64,000 bases of DNA from a virus: positions 22,570 to 86,569 of the IMG/VR virus record IMGVR_UViG_3300020183_000039; one strand, written 5' to 3'. Positions 32,927 to 40,210 of the stretch are shown here, piece after piece. The position numbers and the translations under genes were made by a program. Each line of letters opens with the position of its first letter. The first letter of the stretch is position 1. Below the pieces are notes generated by a model. The model was not told where the DNA came from. It saw only the letters and a list, made by a program, of their open reading frames with translations, and made no database searches.

Positions 32927-32933
32927 ATCTAGA

Positions 32934-33632
32934 TCAGAAGTAGATCAACTGCCGGTCTTCGATTCTGTAGACAGGCAGGCGCCCGCCCTCGTTGCCGCAA
33001 GAGCCATCGAGTACGATCGAAGAGTCGCTGATGTGTACGCAGTGGTAGTGGCCAGCAACGCGTGTCCACGGGAAAGTCTTGTCGGTTTCCCACCAACGAA
33101 CGCGCTGCCCGGTCGCGTGGTCGATCTTGCCGTAGAGCATCATGCCGCGAGCCTTGGAGTTAGTGTCCTCGTAGAGCACAGGTCGTGCCATGGCTTCGTT
33201 GATCTCCCCGCCGATCCAGCTAGGGAAATAGGCGTGAGCCGCTCTGTACTCTCTCAAGCGAGAATCTTTGAAGATGTAGCCGTAGTAAGCTTTGGACAGC
33301 CAGGTCCGGATCTCCTCGCGGTCGATGTTCGTATCGTCGAACTCCTTGATCGTGCGTGCCAGCCCTGGCGTCTTAACCAGATCGACCGGGTTGCCCTTGT
33401 AGAACCGGAGGAGCTTGTCCTGGTGGTTCGAATGGATGACCACGGCCCCGAACGCGTCCTGGAAGGTGCGCACTAGGCCGTAGACCTCAGCGGTCTCGGA
33501 CGTGTTACAGCGTGAGTCGAACAGGTCACCGAGGAGGATGACGAGGCAGTCCGGGATCTGAGCCGCGTACTCTAGAGCTTTCTCCAGCGGGCGCGCTTGC
33601 GAGTGCACGTCGCCGATGATCAAAGTTTCCAT
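32934..33632 (-). CDS. Calcineurin-like metallophosphatase (Pnkp-phosphatase-like)
   Basis: This 232-residue protein carries the metal-binding motifs of calcineurin-type phosphoesterases in order: GDVHSQ near 8, LLGDLFDS near 34, HSNHQD near 73 (a variant of GNHE), and GHYHCVH near 200. The ATG at 33632 overlaps the stop of the polynucleotide-kinase-like gene (TGATG), so the two are co-translated. In bacterial Pnkp RNA-repair enzymes a kinase domain is followed by a phosphatase of this class. Removal of 2',3'-cyclic or 3' phosphates from broken RNA is the suggested job; other phosphomonoesters are possible. Confidence 0.7.
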   Translation of the reverse strand: METLIIGDVHSQARPLEKALEYAAQIPDCLVILLGDLFDSRCNTSETAEVYGLVRTFQDAFGAVVIHSNHQDKLLRFYKGNPVDLVKTPGLARTIKEFDDTNIDREEIRTWLSKAYYGYIFKDSRLREYRAAHAYFPSWIGGEINEAMARPVLYEDTNSKARGMMLYGKIDHATGQRVRWWETDKTFPWTRVAGHYHCVHISDSSIVLDGSCGNEGGRLPVYRIEDRQLIYF

Positions 33633-34081
33633 CAGATGCGTATCGTGGCGGTGAAGCCCTCTTTGTCGATAGACGAGAGCTGGGATTTCAGGATGCACCA
33701 CATGTTCTCCACCACGTGGTCTGGCACCTCGCGGTCCCGAGCCGAGTTGCGGGCCAAGCACTCTTCAAGAGTGGCGTCGACGACCACCCCGATCACGGTC
33801 TCGTACCCGGAGCGTCGTAACAGGTTGATCGCCTCGCGGCGGTAGGAGGTCCTGTAGTGGGTCGCGTCTAAGATAACGGGGTTACCTACGTTAGTGCTGA
33901 CCTTGCGTTCTAGGACCTTCTTGATCTCCGCCCAGTCGCCCTGGATCCTCTCCGACCCGTAGAGCTCCTCTCGGATCGTGTCGGTCGAAACGACAAGAGC
34001 CCCGACTACGTCAGCCAGGACTCTAGCACGTGTGGTCTTGCCAGAGCCCGGGGCCCCGATCATGACATACGCGGCGGTCAT
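33632..34081 (-). CDS. Polynucleotide-kinase-like P-loop kinase (AAA_33)
   Basis: This 149-residue protein starts MTAAYVMIGAPGSGKTTRA, with Walker A at about 9-16, followed by STDTIREELYG (the D-x-x-R lid entrance typical of T4 Pnkp/AAA_33 kinases), VILDATHY near 70, and R-x-x-R-R lid residues. T4-type kinases phosphorylate 5'-OH ends of RNA or DNA. The overlap with a phosphatase gene and the Rnl1-like ligase 3 kb upstream point to RNA end healing. Confidence 0.7.
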   Translation of the reverse strand: MTAAYVMIGAPGSGKTTRARVLADVVGALVVSTDTIREELYGSERIQGDWAEIKKVLERKVSTNVGNPVILDATHYRTSYRREAINLLRRSGYETVIGVVVDATLEECLARNSARDREVPDHVVENMWCILKSQLSSIDKEGFTATIRI

Positions 34082-34149
34082 CTTGTTCCTTTATGCCATT
34101 CCAATTCTATCCGAGTCTGACTTAAGCAAACCTGGCTTGTACCGGCTGA

Positions 34150-34893
34150 TCAAGTGGTTTCTCTGAGAGCGATACCGGTGATGATGCCAGTGAAGAAAGA
34201 GCCCGTATCGATCCTTAGCACGTCTCCGGTCTTCGTCTCGTAGACCACTGGCTCTCCGTTGCGGCAGATCGTGTGCCCGTGCACTGTCAGATAGTCTTTG
34301 CCGTAGCCTTCGACATGGCGATCCCAGATCAGAACCTCTGGATCTTGCTCGTCAAGCGGGACCCCGGACTCGACCGAAGCGTGGCTCACGAGAAGCTTTC
34401 GAGGCTCGTCGTGCTCCCACTCGATCTCAGAAGGATGCTCGTAGTAGAGCGGAAGAGTCTCCAGCCATGACCACATGTCGGTATCGGTCATGAAGTCGAA
34501 GTTCTCCTTCGTGCCGCCATTCTGCTTCCAGAGCTGGTATTTGCCTTTGGCCAGCCGGAACGGATTGCCCTGGACGTGTTCGTCTTTGGACTCCTTGTAA
34601 GCGTCCAGTGCCATCTGCTCGTGGTTGCCGCGGACTACGTGCACAGCTTTGAGCCCGTACGACTTGGGCTTCTCGTGGATAGCGCGCACCGTGCGAAGCA
34701 CAACGTCACTGTCGTCACCTCGGTCGATCAAGTCGCCAGTGAAGACCAGCGTGCATCTAGTACCATAAACCTGGGCTAGTATCTGACGAAGAGCGTCAGC
34801 GCAACCATGGATGTCACCGATGACCACGACGGATTTGTCGTCGAGCTTGTGATCGGCTAGAAGGACACCTTGCTGTTGGAGTTGGTTTTCCAT
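34150..34893 (-). CDS. Lambda-phosphatase-like Ser/Thr phosphatase
   Basis: This protein has 247 residues from ATG 34893 (MENQLQQQG). PPP-family motifs are present: GDIHGC near 28, GDLIDRGDDS near 54, RGNHEQ near 90, VSHAS near 170 and VHGHT near 205. Lambda phosphatase relatives dephosphorylate proteins or nucleotides. A frame extension to 34932 is rejected because it crosses the leader. It is one of three such phosphatases in 4 kb. Confidence 0.75.
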   Translation of the reverse strand: MENQLQQQGVLLADHKLDDKSVVVIGDIHGCADALRQILAQVYGTRCTLVFTGDLIDRGDDSDVVLRTVRAIHEKPKSYGLKAVHVVRGNHEQMALDAYKESKDEHVQGNPFRLAKGKYQLWKQNGGTKENFDFMTDTDMWSWLETLPLYYEHPSEIEWEHDEPRKLLVSHASVESGVPLDEQDPEVLIWDRHVEGYGKDYLTVHGHTICRNGEPVVYETKTGDVLRIDTGSFFTGIITGIALRETT

Positions 34894-34938
34894 GGGTCCA
34901 TCATAAACTATAAAGGAGCCATTAAGGAGCAAAGTGAA

Positions 34939-35103
34939 TCAATCCGGGAACTGGTCACCTTTGCCACTTAGACTTTTGGCAAAGAGTTCGGTCCACTCCT
35001 CGAGCTCTTCGGTTCGCATGACCGTGAGACCATTGTCTTGGATCAGGTCGTGGAGCTGCTGGACTCTGTCCAGCTCTTCTTGAGTGATCATAATGTCTCT
35101 CAT
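34939..35103 (-). CDS. Hypothetical 54-residue helical protein
   Basis: Starts MRDIMITQEELDRVQQLHDL at the ATG overlapping the stop of 35100-35309. Entirely helical and acidic. Probably co-translated with its neighbour. Function unknown. Confidence 0.6.
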   Translation of the reverse strand: MRDIMITQEELDRVQQLHDLIQDNGLTVMRTEELEEWTELFAKSLSGKGDQFPD

Positions 35104-35309
35104 GCGCACAGTCCGTGGTCGGTCGCGTAGCGCCCCTTGTCTCCCTTCTTCAGTCGAAGAGCAAGCATCAGGGAGTCTTCGGCCGAAAGGCTTCTTACCT
35201 CCCCGATGTACTCACCGAAAGGATCCCTAACGCGGACGACGTGGACCGAGCGGCCGCCTGAGCCGCCCAGAGTCCCGTCTTCGTAGAGCTCGAAGATGTA
35301 GCCTGTCAT
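35100..35309 (-). CDS. Hypothetical 69-residue protein
   Basis: MTGYIFELYEDGTLGG... is a small beta-strand-rich protein (VHVVRVRDPFGEYIGEV) behind a good sigma-70-like promoter at 35337-35365. No family recognised. Confidence 0.6.
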   Translation of the reverse strand: MTGYIFELYEDGTLGGSGGRSVHVVRVRDPFGEYIGEVRSLSAEDSLMLALRLKKGDKGRYATDHGLCA

Positions 35310-35336
35310 TGACCTCCTTTGTGGTCCTATATGTTC

Positions 35337-35365
35337 ATTCTATACCCGAGCCGAGCAACCGTAAA
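35337..35365 (-). promoter_or_regulatory. Sigma-70-like early promoter
   Basis: TTTACG (35360-35365), 17-nt spacer, TAGAAT (35337-35342), ahead of the gene starting at 35309. Matches the TTTACN-17-TAnnAT set in this window. Confidence 0.5.
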
Positions 35366-35370
35366 CAACT

Positions 35371-35580
35371 CTACTGCAATGTGGTCGCCATCTCGAGGGC
35401 GATGCGGCGAAGATCGTCGGACGTCATGTGCTCGAGCCCAGCTTCGTCCATGATGTCCGCGGTCTTCTTCAGGTACGAGATGAGCGAATCGAGGATAGCG
35501 TTGCTCAGGTGCTGCTCGAGCAGTTTCTCGAGCTCCTGCTGAGTGTAGCCAGGTGGAGCGATGATTTGAACTTCGCTCAT
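35371..35580 (-). CDS. Hypothetical 69-residue helical protein
   Basis: MSEVQIIAPPGYTQQELEKL... is predicted as several helices. Its ATG overlaps the stop of the membrane-anchored gene at 35577, so the two are coupled. Function unknown. Confidence 0.6.
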   Translation of the reverse strand: MSEVQIIAPPGYTQQELEKLLEQHLSNAILDSLISYLKKTADIMDEAGLEHMTSDDLRRIALEMATTLQ

Positions 35581-36044
35581 TTGTCTACGTTGAAGACTGG
35601 AGCAGGGATGCTTCCTTGGCTTGGGATCATGTACACGGTCTTGTTACCATTCTTGTTACCCTCTTCAAGGCCCGTGATCCAAAGATATGACAGGTAGTCG
35701 CGGTTGCCCTTGAGGCTATCGCCGATGATCTGGTTGGCCTGAGCGACACCTTTGGCACGTTCGACCTCGGCCTGAGCAAGCTCTTTGGCAGAGTCGAGCT
35801 TGGCCTTGGCCTCGAGCACGGCCACTTGACGGGTGAACTCGGCCTCCTGGAGCTGAGCTTTACCGCTGAGGGTCTTGGTGTACACGCCGTACTGTGGCAA
35901 GCCGAAAGCCAAGCCGCCGACGACGATGGCACCAAGCAGGCCGATGATGATCGCGCTAGACTCGTCGTTTCGCATTAGTCTTGTGGGTTGTTGTGGACTA
36001 GCAGGTGGTTGAGGAATGCAGCCGAGAAGGCCGAAGCAATCCAA
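35577..36044 (-). CDS. Membrane-anchored SPFH/prohibitin-tail-like protein
   Basis: One transmembrane helix (AIIIGLLGAIVVGGLAFGLP) is followed by a long helix EAEFTRQVAVLEAKAKLDSAKELAQAE and GVAQANQIIGDSL. This is the coiled-coil part seen at the C-terminus of SPFH (band 7) proteins; the SPFH domain itself is absent. Such short proteins occur in several cyanophages. An inner ATG at 35975 (MRNDESS) may be the real start. The promoter at 36098-36126 points at this gene. Confidence 0.6.
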   Translation of the reverse strand: MDCFGLLGCIPQPPASPQQPTRLMRNDESSAIIIGLLGAIVVGGLAFGLPQYGVYTKTLSGKAQLQEAEFTRQVAVLEAKAKLDSAKELAQAEVERAKGVAQANQIIGDSLKGNRDYLSYLWITGLEEGNKNGNKTVYMIPSQGSIPAPVFNVDK

Positions 36045-36057
36045 AGAAGGAAGAAGC

Positions 36058-36240
36058 TCATTCCCAGAACCGATCTCCTAAGCCAAGGGCCATAACCATT
36101 GTAGCATAATCACCCTCAGAAGTAAACCCGGAAGCCGCCCATCGATCGTAGGCGCACTTGTAGACGAAACCCCAGAGCTGCTGCTTCTTGGTCATCTGGT
36201 ACCTCTCAGCCGCGATGCGGGCCTTGTTGATCGTGTCCAT
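36058..36240 (-). CDS. Hypothetical 60-residue protein
   Basis: MDTINKARIAAERYQMTKK... is mainly helical. Start shares bases with the stop of 36240-36869 (TGATG). Its 3' end contains the promoter for the next gene. No family recognised. Confidence 0.6.
   Translation of the reverse strand: MDTINKARIAAERYQMTKKQQLWGFVYKCAYDRWAASGFTSEGDYATMVMALGLGDRFWE
36098..36126 (-). promoter_or_regulatory. Sigma-70-like early promoter
   Basis: TTTACT (36121-36126), 17-nt spacer, TACAAT (36098-36103), inside the 3' end of 36058-36240 and 54 nt before the membrane-protein start at 36044. Confidence 0.55.
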
Positions 36241-36869
36241 CAGATGTCGAGGTCGACGTAGGATAGCTCTCCGAGGCCGATGAACTCGACCCCGTCGAAC
36301 ACGGTGTGGTGATCGAAGTGCCAGTGCCCGTGGATCCAGAGCTCTGGCTTGTGCACGTAGAGCAGGTTGTCGAAGAACTGCCGTGTGACGCTGGGGATGT
36401 CGTACTTGTACTTGTTCTTCACGCTAAGGACGTGGTTCACCATGGTCTCGGGGCACTCGTGGGAGACAACGACCTTCGGACGAGCCTCCTCGTAAGCGTC
36501 CATGAGCGTGAGAAACTCCGAGTAGCTGAGCTCTTCGTCGGCCCACCAGTCCCAGCCCTCCGTGCGAAGATGCTTGTCAATCGACAGAGCACCGCCAACA
36601 CAGAACACGGAATCGTCAACCAACGCACCGTCAGGGATCCAACACTGATGAGAACGGCACTGCGAGGGGTTATCATGGTTGCCTCGGATGAACTTGTGGT
36701 CGCCCTTGGACATGGCGTCAAAAGGCGGGCGGGAGTAGATTTCGGTACGAGGGTTGTAGAACCCTATGCCGAGGTCGCCCACTTGGATCGAGCGAGGGAC
36801 ATCCTTGATGAGCTTCTTGTAGCGAGTCCACTTGCCGTGGACATCACCGATGAAGCGGATAGTGGTCAT
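36240..36869 (-). CDS. Calcineurin-like phosphoesterase
   Basis: This protein has 209 residues from ATG 36869, which overlaps the stop of 36866-37111. Motifs: FIGDVHGKW near 6, VGDLGIGF near 30, RGNHDNP near 60, VVSHECP near 135, WIHGHWHFD near 180. This order is that of single-domain metallophosphoesterases. It lies directly downstream of the RNA ligase cluster, so an RNA-end role is possible, but nucleotide or protein substrates cannot be excluded. Confidence 0.7.
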   Translation of the reverse strand: MTTIRFIGDVHGKWTRYKKLIKDVPRSIQVGDLGIGFYNPRTEIYSRPPFDAMSKGDHKFIRGNHDNPSQCRSHQCWIPDGALVDDSVFCVGGALSIDKHLRTEGWDWWADEELSYSEFLTLMDAYEEARPKVVVSHECPETMVNHVLSVKNKYKYDIPSVTRQFFDNLLYVHKPELWIHGHWHFDHHTVFDGVEFIGLGELSYVDLDI

Positions 36870-37111
36870 GTGTCCATCCACTCCCAGCCAAGCAAGAATC
36901 TGGTCATCAGGCGGCTGAGGCGATTAGGGCGCTTAGCCACGTGGACGTGAAAGTTCCCGTTGATCCTCCAGCAACCGGCGGTCTTCGGAATTTCGATTTG
37001 AGATCCCGCGATCGTGAACGTATTCGGGCAAGTCAATTTAAGCGGCTCCCCGATATTGTTCTCGGTAACTGTCACGCCCCACGGGTCAGGCACGTTAATC
37101 TCGTTGTTCAT
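36866..37111 (-). CDS. Hypothetical 81-residue protein downstream of RNA ligase
   Basis: Starts MNNEINVPDPWGVTVTENN at the ATG overlapping the RNA ligase TGA. Beta-rich first half, basic C-terminal half (HVAKRPNRLSRLMTRFLL). No family recognised. Confidence 0.6.
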   Translation of the reverse strand: MNNEINVPDPWGVTVTENNIGEPLKLTCPNTFTIAGSQIEIPKTAGCWRINGNFHVHVAKRPNRLSRLMTRFLLGWEWMDT

Positions 37112-38190
37112 AGGACTGCGATCTCCTGGTACTTCTTCTCTGTCTGCTCGGAGAGCCACTCGGAGAAGCTCGAGTATTTGCCAGCTCTGATACCGAACAT
37201 GGCGCCGCTCACAGCTTTATGGTGCTCCATGACCTGCATAGCGAACTCCTTCTGGTTCAGCTCTCGGTAGAGCCGCACGAAGTCTTCGACCCAGTGGCCG
37301 ATCACGGCGATCTGAGAGACCCGCAGGTCGAACTCCTTGCGATACTCCGGAAAGTAAGTCAAGAACTCTTCGAGATCATCGGCCTTCCAAAGCTCGAAGA
37401 AACTCGGGTCGCCATTGCCCTTGACCTGGTGCATGCGGACGTACGACTCGCCCTTGACCTTCAGTCGGCTACCGTGCTTGTCCACGATGACAAAGCCTTC
37501 GTGCTCTGAGCCCTTGAGTGTGGACGCGCACTCGAGGATCTTGTCCAGAGATCGGAGGTAGGTCCAGGGTTGCGCGACTTGGAATGTCCCGCTGAAGCCT
37601 TCCAAAGGCATCTCGGCCATGGTCGCTTTGTCGCGCACGGCCAGAAGCGGAAGAGTGTCAAACTTGTGGTTGACGACGACCTTGTTGCGCGACGAGCAGA
37701 GCTCGAAGATGTAGACGAGACTCGGTTCCAGATCGTCCTTGGAGTACCCGACCTTGCCGAACACCTGCCAGAAGAGCTGCTCGAATGTCATCGGCATCTC
37801 GCCGAACCGAATGTCCGCTCCGACGGTCCCGGACGTGGAGACCACCCAGGTCCCGTAGTGATTGAAGAGCTTGATGAGAGACCCGTCGTACTTCTCGTAG
37901 ACCCGAGCCGACTTCCAGTCGATCTCAGCGGCCCACGGCTCTCCCGGGTTGAAGAACCGGTCGAACGCGTACGCCACGGTCTGCCACGTGCCGAACCAGT
38001 CCTCGACAACCGCACCACGGCACACTTGCACGATGCGGGAGGACTTGTCAGCTATCGGCCCGTACTTCAAGCAGTAGAGGCCGGTGTGGCGCTGGTCGTT
38101 CGTGATACGGATGCCTTGCTCCTTGAGCGACTCGAGACCATGCTCGGAGATCCACTCTTCGAGGAAGACGACAGATGGGTTCCTTTCCAT
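37108..38190 (-). CDS. rnlA: RNA ligase 1 (T4 RnlA-like)
   Basis: This 360-residue ATP-dependent RNA ligase has the nucleotidyl-transferase motif I KYDG with Lys100, motif III near FELCSSRNKVV (about 165-180), motif IV EGFVIVD near 240 and motif V LKVKGESYVRMH near 252. The N-terminal part and C-terminal helical domain fit the Rnl1 family, which reseals tRNA anticodon loops cut by host nucleases such as PrrC after the ends have been healed by kinase and phosphatase. Kinase, phosphatases and two tRNA genes lie within 6 kb. A terminator sits just upstream of its start. Confidence 0.85.
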   Translation of the reverse strand: MERNPSVVFLEEWISEHGLESLKEQGIRITNDQRHTGLYCLKYGPIADKSSRIVQVCRGAVVEDWFGTWQTVAYAFDRFFNPGEPWAAEIDWKSARVYEKYDGSLIKLFNHYGTWVVSTSGTVGADIRFGEMPMTFEQLFWQVFGKVGYSKDDLEPSLVYIFELCSSRNKVVVNHKFDTLPLLAVRDKATMAEMPLEGFSGTFQVAQPWTYLRSLDKILECASTLKGSEHEGFVIVDKHGSRLKVKGESYVRMHQVKGNGDPSFFELWKADDLEEFLTYFPEYRKEFDLRVSQIAVIGHWVEDFVRLYRELNQKEFAMQVMEHHKAVSGAMFGIRAGKYSSFSEWLSEQTEKKYQEIAVL

Positions 38191-38200
38191 GAGTTGATCA

Positions 38201-38231
38201 TAAAGAAAGGGCGACCGAGTTAGCCGCCCTT
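38201..38231 (-). terminator. Rho-independent terminator
   Basis: Minus-strand AAGGGCG...CGCCCTT stem (38207-38213 with 38225-38231) followed by TTTCTTTATG; ends the small-gene unit that includes 38240-38341, just before the RNA ligase gene. Confidence 0.8.
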
Positions 38232-38239
38232 GTACCAGT

Positions 38240-38341
38240 TCATTCGTTGGTCGCTTCGATGATGATCGCAGCTATGACGCCGATGACCCATAGCAGACCG
38301 ATACCGATGAAGATGTTGAGGCTCCAGACTGGGTCAGTCAT
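38240..38341 (-). CDS. 33-residue single-helix membrane peptide
   Basis: MTDPVWSLNIFIGIGLLWVI... is almost entirely one hydrophobic helix with a short charged end. The ATG lies eight bases inside the preceding gene. Small membrane peptides of this kind are common in cyanophages; function unknown. Confidence 0.5.
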   Translation of the reverse strand: MTDPVWSLNIFIGIGLLWVIGVIAAIIIEATNE

Positions 38342-38651
38342 CGTTCTCGAGGAACCAGTTGTCAGGTTTGGTGAACCAACATGCCAGGTCGGTAGGATCT
38401 TGCGGGCCGATGAGGTGGTTCCGAGGGTCCGGGTCTCCGAGGTCGAGGTCGTTGAGGAACTCGTTCATGGAGCCCGGCTCAGGCTTTCCCTGGATGGCTT
38501 CTCGACGCGCTTGGTTGATGATACGAGCCGCGGACCGATTGTGGTCTGCCCACTTCTGTGCCCAGGTCATCTCCTCGAAAGAGACGGCGATGCCGCCCGC
38601 GATGCGGGCCGCGATGTCCTCGAGGCGAAGGCGCGTCTCGGTGGAAAGCAT
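38334..38651 (-). CDS. Hypothetical 105-residue protein
   Basis: MLSTETRLRLEDIAARIAGG... has an N-terminal helical half and an acidic, proline-rich second half (LDLGDPDPRNHLIGPQDP). A weak GAGGTAAGATC element lies 23 nt before its start, beside the tRNA-Thr 3' end. No family recognised. Confidence 0.6.
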   Translation of the reverse strand: MLSTETRLRLEDIAARIAGGIAVSFEEMTWAQKWADHNRSAARIINQARREAIQGKPEPGSMNEFLNDLDLGDPDPRNHLIGPQDPTDLACWFTKPDNWFLENDD

Positions 38652-38686
38652 GTTGATCTCTCGGCCTGAGGGATCTTACCTCGAAA

Positions 38687-38757
38687 GCCTTCGACTGGAT
38701 TTGAACCAGCGACCTGCTGTTTACGAAACAGCTGCACTACCACTGTGCTACGAAGGC
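38687..38757 (-). tRNA. tRNA-Thr (anticodon CGT)
   Basis: A 7-bp acceptor stem GCCTTCG/CGAAGGC, anticodon arm GCTGT-TTCGTAA-ACAGC with anticodon CGT, and T-loop TTCAAAT all fold correctly over 71 nt. CCA is not encoded. It reads ACG codons, frequent in this GC-rich genome. Confidence 0.9.
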
Positions 38758-38899
38758 GAAGGCCCCGTTTAACACGTGAGACGCCTCAAGGGCGCACAGA
38801 GGTGGGGGCACGAGCGGGGGAGGCCATCCCCCCGACCTACCGAAGTAGGATTTAGTGCCACCGGCATTCCGGTTTATCTTTCCGGCGCAAAGTGGCAAC
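38758..38899 (-). other. Structured spacer between two tRNA genes
   Basis: No gene fits here. On the minus strand it contains several stems: CCGG-9nt-CCGG, CCTAC-TTCG-GTAGG, and GGGGGA-TGGCC-TCCCCC. It lacks a T-loop motif, so it is not a third tRNA that I can recognise. It may be a small RNA or processing structure transcribed with the tRNAs. Confidence 0.4.
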
Positions 38900-38970
38900 T
38901 GGCGTGGCAGGGCTCGAACCTGCGGCCAGCCGATTAACAGTCGGCGGCTCTACCACTGAGCTACACGCCA
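38900..38970 (-). tRNA. tRNA-Asn (anticodon GTT)
   Basis: Acceptor TGGCGTG/CACGCCA, D-arm GCTC...GAGC, anticodon arm GCCGA-CTGTTAA-TCGGC with GTT, and T-arm GCAGG-TTCGAGC-CCTGC give a complete 71-nt tRNA. CCA is not encoded beyond the paired A. Confidence 0.92.
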
Positions 38971-38972
38971 AT

Positions 38973-38999
38973 GAAGAAAGGGAGCCCTCTCGAGCTCCC
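38973..38999 (-). terminator. Rho-independent terminator of lysozyme-like gene
   Basis: Minus-strand GGGAGC-TCGAGAGG-GCTCCC followed by TTTCTTC, two bases before the tRNA-Asn 5' end. Readthrough would be needed for tRNA expression unless a promoter overlaps (TTTACC-15-TATGAT lies here). Confidence 0.75.
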
Positions 39000-39012
39000 A
39001 GTCATCATAGAC

Positions 39013-39645
39013 TCAGCTCTCGAGGGTAAACTTACGAGCGTACTCGTAAGCGAAGTGAGTCCGTGCACCGTGATGGCCCCACCCGATCCACTTGTAAGCG
39101 GTTCGCATGTAGTCGTCGATGGTGCGGCCTGGCTTCAGCATCTTGTCCTCGATGGTTTTCCACTGGGGCTCCTCGAAGATGTAGCTGAGCTGGGCGTGAA
39201 TGGAAGAGGGGTCATGCCCGAGCTTCCGAGCGTGGGTCCCAAGCCCGCGGAAGCGGTTCTCGGATGTCCACTGGATGAGGCCGAAGCCTCCCGAGCGGCA
39301 ACCGTGGTAGCCCGCGCGCGCGCCGCCTTCGCAGACGTTGGGAACGAATGTCGACTCTTGTCGAATGTTCCCCATGATGGTGGCAAGCGCGTTGCGGTCT
39401 TTGATTCCGCGGTCTTGAAGCGTCTGGAGCGCAATCTGTTCGTTTGCGTTGCAGCCCTTACAGATCAGTCGTGGTTCCTTGATTGGTTCTGGAGCGGCCT
39501 CTCGGATGGCTACCTTCGTGTCCGGCTCTTCTCGAATGATCGAGTAGGGGATAGTGGCCGAAGCCACTGGCGAAGGCAGTAGAGCCAATGACGTCGCAGC
39601 AGTACCCACCAGGGACACGGCCGCAATCGTGAGGGACGAAAGCAT
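39013..39645 (-). CDS. Secreted phage-tail-lysozyme-like protein
   Basis: This 210-residue protein has a signal-peptide-like start (LSSLTIAAVSLVGTAATSLALLPSPVASA), then a short linker. From about 70 a phage-lysozyme2-like domain follows: LQDRGIKDRNALATIMGNIRQEST, GGFGLIQWTSENRF, and WIGWGHHGART. The MGN-x-x-x-E-S and G-F-G-L-x-Q-W-T motifs hold the likely catalytic Glu and substrate cleft. It is probably exported to degrade or remodel peptidoglycan, separate from the cytoplasmic endolysin at 57930. A long structured leader and its own promoter and terminator mark it as a single-gene unit. Confidence 0.75.
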   Translation of the reverse strand: MLSSLTIAAVSLVGTAATSLALLPSPVASATIPYSIIREEPDTKVAIREAAPEPIKEPRLICKGCNANEQIALQTLQDRGIKDRNALATIMGNIRQESTFVPNVCEGGARAGYHGCRSGGFGLIQWTSENRFRGLGTHARKLGHDPSSIHAQLSYIFEEPQWKTIEDKMLKPGRTIDDYMRTAYKWIGWGHHGARTHFAYEYARKFTLES

Positions 39646-39819
39646 TAGATAGGATAGAACTCAGCATCCGTATAGAGGACGGTCACTCGCCCGTCTCAGG
39701 GCGCATTCCTCCACGGCACAGGAAGTTTAAGGGACGTTGCATCCCCGAGTCTCGCCTCGGGTAGGTTCCGAGAAACCCCTCATAAAGATCGCCGTCGTTG
39801 ATACGACCGAGACCTTGTG
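39646..39819 (-). ncRNA. Structured 5' leader of lysozyme-like gene
   Basis: About 170 nt separate the promoter from the ATG without coding capacity. Stems include CCCGAG-GCGAGA-CTCGGG (perfect 6 bp), CGCCC-TGAGA-CGGGCG, and GACGG-8nt-CCGTC, the last two mutually exclusive. That suggests alternative folding, as in a riboswitch or attenuator. It does not match a riboswitch consensus I know. Confidence 0.4.
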
Positions 39820-39846
39820 ATTATACACCAATCATTAAACTGTGAA
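39820..39846 (-). promoter_or_regulatory. Sigma-70-like promoter of lysozyme-like unit
   Basis: TTCACA (39841-39846), 15 nt, perfect TATAAT (39820-39825); the -35 is inside the end of 39835-40005. Confidence 0.55.
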
Positions 39847-40005
39847 CTTGTCTCTCTGCAATTTGATCGACTGGAGGAGCGAATCCACCTGGCAAATCTT
39901 CTCGGTGAGAGCCTCGTCTTCAGCGTAGTCGTGGATGAGTCGTTGGATCCAGAACTCTAAGGCTTCGATGGCCAGGTCGTGGTCGTGAAGGGACAGCAAA
40001 GACAT
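39835..40005 (-). CDS. Hypothetical 56-residue helical protein
   Basis: MSLLSLHDHDLAIEALEFWI... is an all-helical acidic protein ending in a TAA within the next promoter. It follows 40007-40210 directly. Function unknown. Confidence 0.6.
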   Translation of the reverse strand: MSLLSLHDHDLAIEALEFWIQRLIHDYAEDEALTEKICQVDSLLQSIKLQRDKFTV

Positions 40006-40006
40006 G

Positions 40007-40210
40007 TCAGTCGCGGTCGGAGATGTCCCAAGTCGTCATCTCGGGAGCCAGGCTCATGCGGCCAGCGCGGATCTCGTTGCGGCGCCACTCCTCGCGCTCT
40101 AGTTGCTTGAGGTACTGCTCCATGACGAGCTGGCAGGCCGGGTCATTCTTGGCGGTCTCGTTGACGAGGAAGGCGCCGTTGTGGACGCGTTGTAGAGGTT
40201 GTTTGTCCAT
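40007..40210 (-). CDS. Hypothetical 67-residue protein
   Basis: MDKQPLQRVHNGAFLVNETA... is helical with a Glu/Arg-rich centre (YLKQLEREEWRRNEIRAG). It begins just after a strong terminator, so its promoter must be very close or it depends on readthrough. No family recognised. Confidence 0.6.
   Translation of the reverse strand: MDKQPLQRVHNGAFLVNETAKNDPACQLVMEQYLKQLEREEWRRNEIRAGRMSLAPEMTTWDISDRD

Noticed and set aside
38758-38899. Third tRNA (Leu or Ser type) between the two tRNAs
   Set aside because: No TTCRANY T-loop and no matching acceptor stem could be found on either strand.
39646-39834. Known riboswitch class (glutamine, SAH, cobalamin, PhotoRC)
   Set aside because: None of the conserved cores I know could be recognised; only generic stems are visible.
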